From Thereva unica (lineage: Eukaryota > Arthropoda > Insecta > Diptera > Therevidae), in contig CATLJY010000888.1 in NCBI GenBank assembly GCA_949987705.1, forward strand, positions 1 through 64,000: DNA of 64,000 bases, in the 5' to 3' direction. Each line of letters opens with the position of its first letter. Within the stretch, counting starts at the first letter, position 1. The notes beneath the pieces are model-generated. The model did no database searches. It had not been told where the DNA came from and was given only the letters and a program-made list of their open reading frames with translations. Shown here one piece after another: positions 62,142 to 64,000 of this stretch. The translations under genes and the position numbers were made by a program.

Positions 62142-64000
62142 TTATTTCACGACAAAAGTGTAGTAGAGGCATAGGGCGGCCATCGCCAAGATCAAGAAGA
62201 CGGATGCTTCCTTGCCTACTGTCGCGGCCGACACGAGTGTGAGTAGCAAGGCGGCGGGCACAATCTTCAGTAGTGTATCGACCCTATCGAGTGTCGGTCC
62301 AATATAGTCGCTGTATTGGTCAAACGAGTCGACACGGAAATTCCGTATGTTATCATAGAGCTTGGCATCAGTTACGGCGGTATTTTCTTCATCTTCATCC
62401 TCCCAGTTGATGGGCAGCCCGTCGGAATTGGTGGTCAGGCTCAAGAGGTGGTCGCTGTACCACACGAGTGTCGGTAGGGGGTCATCTTTGGCCTGCAGAT
62501 CCAAGTAGTTGAGCGAGTACCCTATATTGGGGTTGCCCGCGGCCAGCGGCATAATCGAAAGCAAGTGGGGGTGGGTGGCCGGTGTCTCTACTGGGGGTTG
62601 CCCGTCTTTGGGCTGCAGACTGGCCTCGATCAGCGCCATGACCATTACGGGGCTCATTTCGACCGTGCGGGTGCCGTACTGCTGCTCCAGGTGCTGCAGG
62701 CCCACGATGCTGTACTGGTCGGCGGCGGCCTGGTCACCGAGCTCCTTGCTGTGGAAGAGGTCCTGAAATCCCAGAAAGAGGTCTACGAGCGCAATCACAT
62801 CGAGCGCGACCATCACGGGGTTCATTAGGGAGACGGCAAACTTTATGGCCATGCCTAGCACGCGCGCCGTGGCCGCCACTACAAAATTGAGGGTTGCCTT
62901 GAAGGCGTTGATGCCAATCTCAATCATTGTGCGCGTAAAGGTCACGCGGCCCAGTCGCTCGGCCAGCTTCAGGAACACCTTTTCCATCTTTTGCAGTGCA
63001 ATTGTGACTCCGTTCGCGCCCAGGCCAATGGCGGTATCTTCGCTGACGAGCGAGTGCAGAAATGCATATACCCGTTCTTCAGTCGTTATGGACTTGTCGG
63101 GTTCTTTATCCTCTTTTTCCGGCATATCCAGTTTGGCTCGTATGTGGCGGACAAGCATCTCGACCGCTTCAAATTCGTCAATCTCGCGCCGACCCTGGTG
63201 CAGGTACCGCATGTGCGCGGGCCGGTCCCTGTTGCGCGCGAGAAAATCGACTCCAATTGTGCCGTCGGTATGGAGGGACGGGGTCTGGTATATGAGCAGC
63301 GGCTCGACCAGCCGGCCCTCCCACCCGTACTCGGTGGTAAAGATGAGGTGCTCCATATTGGCACGCGTCATGCCGAGTTGAAAGAGCGTGACATCGGGGC
63401 TGATAAAATAGGCGCCCGGGTTGGTGTCGCGGTACCACTGGTCAAACGGTGGCGGGGGACTGGTCTTGATGGGTGGCAGGTTCGGCCGCTGCACGCCGGC
63501 GGCGCCCACCCCAGTCTCGAAATAGCGGGTGCCGTACTGGAAAGCCTTGAAAAGCACAGACGACCCCACGTACCCGAAAATATCTTCAAAGGTAGTGGTA
63601 TCGCACCTACCGCCCTTAAACTGCAGCTGAAAGTCGTCGCAGTAATATTTGTTGATGCGCGCCCTAAACGTAACATTGTTGTTTCCGTCAGTGTATCCGT
63701 CCTCCTCAATGTCGAAGCCGGTGCCGATGGTATCGACCCGGGGCGCGGGGTGGTGCGTGGAGCGCGCGTAGTCGTCTACAGCCATAGCGAAGGTGCCGCT
63801 CAGCAGGGAGCAGCAGTCGCCCTTTGCGTGGTACATCGAGGACGGCATCGCCGAAGAGTCGGGCAGCAAATTGAAGCAGGCGGACTGGCATGCAACTACA
63901 TCGCTGTTACCAGACTTGAAGACGCGGGGGGTGTCGTCACAGGTGCACTGCTTGCCGCGCGGATAGAATTGATTACACGAAACTTGTTGGCAAAATTTTT
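62142..64000 (-). CDS. p74: P74 (PIF-0), per os infectivity factor, 5' end outside window
   Basis: 619 codons are open to the window end; the N-terminus lies beyond 64000. P74 is the ODV envelope protein that binds midgut cells and is cut by gut proteases. The N-terminal part in view is cysteine-rich (NQFYPRGKQCTC, CQSACFNLL). KYYCDDF, EHLIFTTEYGWEGRLVEPLLIYQ and LGMAIKFAVSLMNPVMVALDV agree with conserved P74 blocks, and two hydrophobic segments at the C-terminus (LLKIVPAALLLTLV, VFLILAMAALCLYYTFVV) are its membrane anchor. No start or promoter can be judged. Confidence 0.9.
   Translation of the reverse strand, partial: KFCQQVSCNQFYPRGKQCTCDDTPRVFKSGNSDVVACQSACFNLLPDSSAMPSSMYHAKGDCCSLLSGTFAMAVDDYARSTHHPAPRVDTIGTGFDIEEDGYTDGNNNVTFRARINKYYCDDFQLQFKGGRCDTTTFEDIFGYVGSSVLFKAFQYGTRYFETGVGAAGVQRPNLPPIKTSPPPPFDQWYRDTNPGAYFISPDVTLFQLGMTRANMEHLIFTTEYGWEGRLVEPLLIYQTPSLHTDGTIGVDFLARNRDRPAHMRYLHQGRREIDEFEAVEMLVRHIRAKLDMPEKEDKEPDKSITTEERVYAFLHSLVSEDTAIGLGANGVTIALQKMEKVFLKLAERLGRVTFTRTMIEIGINAFKATLNFVVAATARVLGMAIKFAVSLMNPVMVALDVIALVDLFLGFQDLFHSKELGDQAAADQYSIVGLQHLEQQYGTRTVEMSPVMVMALIEASLQPKDGQPPVETPATHPHLLSIMPLAAGNPNIGYSLNYLDLQAKDDPLPTLVWYSDHLLSLTTNSDGLPINWEDEDEENTAVTDAKLYDNIRNFRVDSFDQYSDYIGPTLDRVDTLLKIVPAALLLTLVSAATVGKEASVFLILAMAALCLYYTFVVK

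Noticed and set aside
1..64000. tRNA, rRNA or riboswitch genes
   Set aside because: No cloverleaf or rRNA-like segment was noticed in the intergenic regions, which are short or made of repeats.

Overview
This window is part of the genome of a large double-stranded DNA virus of arthropods, most probably a nudivirus (order Lefavirales, the group that also holds baculoviruses). The evidence is a shared set of core genes: the viral RNA polymerase subunits lef-8, lef-9 and lef-4; a very large replicative helicase and a family B DNA polymerase; the oral infectivity genes p74/pif-0 (cut by the window end), pif-2 and pif-3; odv-e66; an Ac81-like gene; an Ac38-like Nudix hydrolase; a protamine-like p6.9; and a probable vp39 and 38K. 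Genes are dense, intronless, on both strands, and often overlap by a few bases. Two promoter types recur: a TAAG motif placed only a few bases before the ATG (structural and oral infectivity genes, late type), and a TATA box followed about 30 bases later by CAGT (accessory genes, early type).

Layout: 1-1031 repeat DNA; 1032-10974 lef-8, a small membrane protein, an Ac81-like gene and several unassigned genes, ending in a zinc-finger protein; 10975-14261 a first cluster of homologous repeats (hr) with a 732-bp tandem duplication; 14262-19514 an acidic protein, a second zinc-finger protein, odv-e66, two small membrane proteins, a RecB-like nuclease and a secreted repeat peptide; 19723-24777 an accessory island with two ankyrin-RING proteins, hr copies, a serpin, a MITE-like element and a BIR protein; 24866-28676 lef-9, a type I membrane glycoprotein and one unknown; 28840-34920 a large hr array of ten near-identical 549/550-bp units; 35087-38060 four bro genes, two of them produced by a 475-bp tandem duplication; 38601-43512 two large unknown proteins, a broken dUTPase and pif-2; 43692-47290 DNA polymerase and pif-3, separated by duplicated pif-3 3' ends that carry a fragment of a non-LTR retrotransposon; 47314-53278 p6.9, Nudix, vp39, lef-4, 38K-like; 53300-61508 helicase, a Fis1-like tail-anchored protein and structural-type unknowns; 61509-62141 a non-coding GCGGGCAA motif cluster; 62142-64000 p74.

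The genes fit one programme. Early accessory genes (BIR protein, ankyrin-RING proteins, serpin, bro) would act on host death, ubiquitin and protease pathways. Helicase and polymerase replicate the DNA, with the hr repeats as candidate origins or enhancers. LEF-4/8/9 form the late RNA polymerase that reads TAAG promoters. The late genes supply capsid, DNA packaging and the PIF entry complex.

The most unusual contents are the Fis1-like gene, the serpin, the ankyrin-RING pair, two insertions that look like host transposons with target-site duplications, and a DNA polymerase with degenerate proofreading motifs and a variant motif C. The transposon insertions and the broken dUTPase leave open whether this is a free virus that took up host DNA or a recently integrated copy; the intact, compact core genes favour a functional virus. 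All names come from reading motifs, without database searches.
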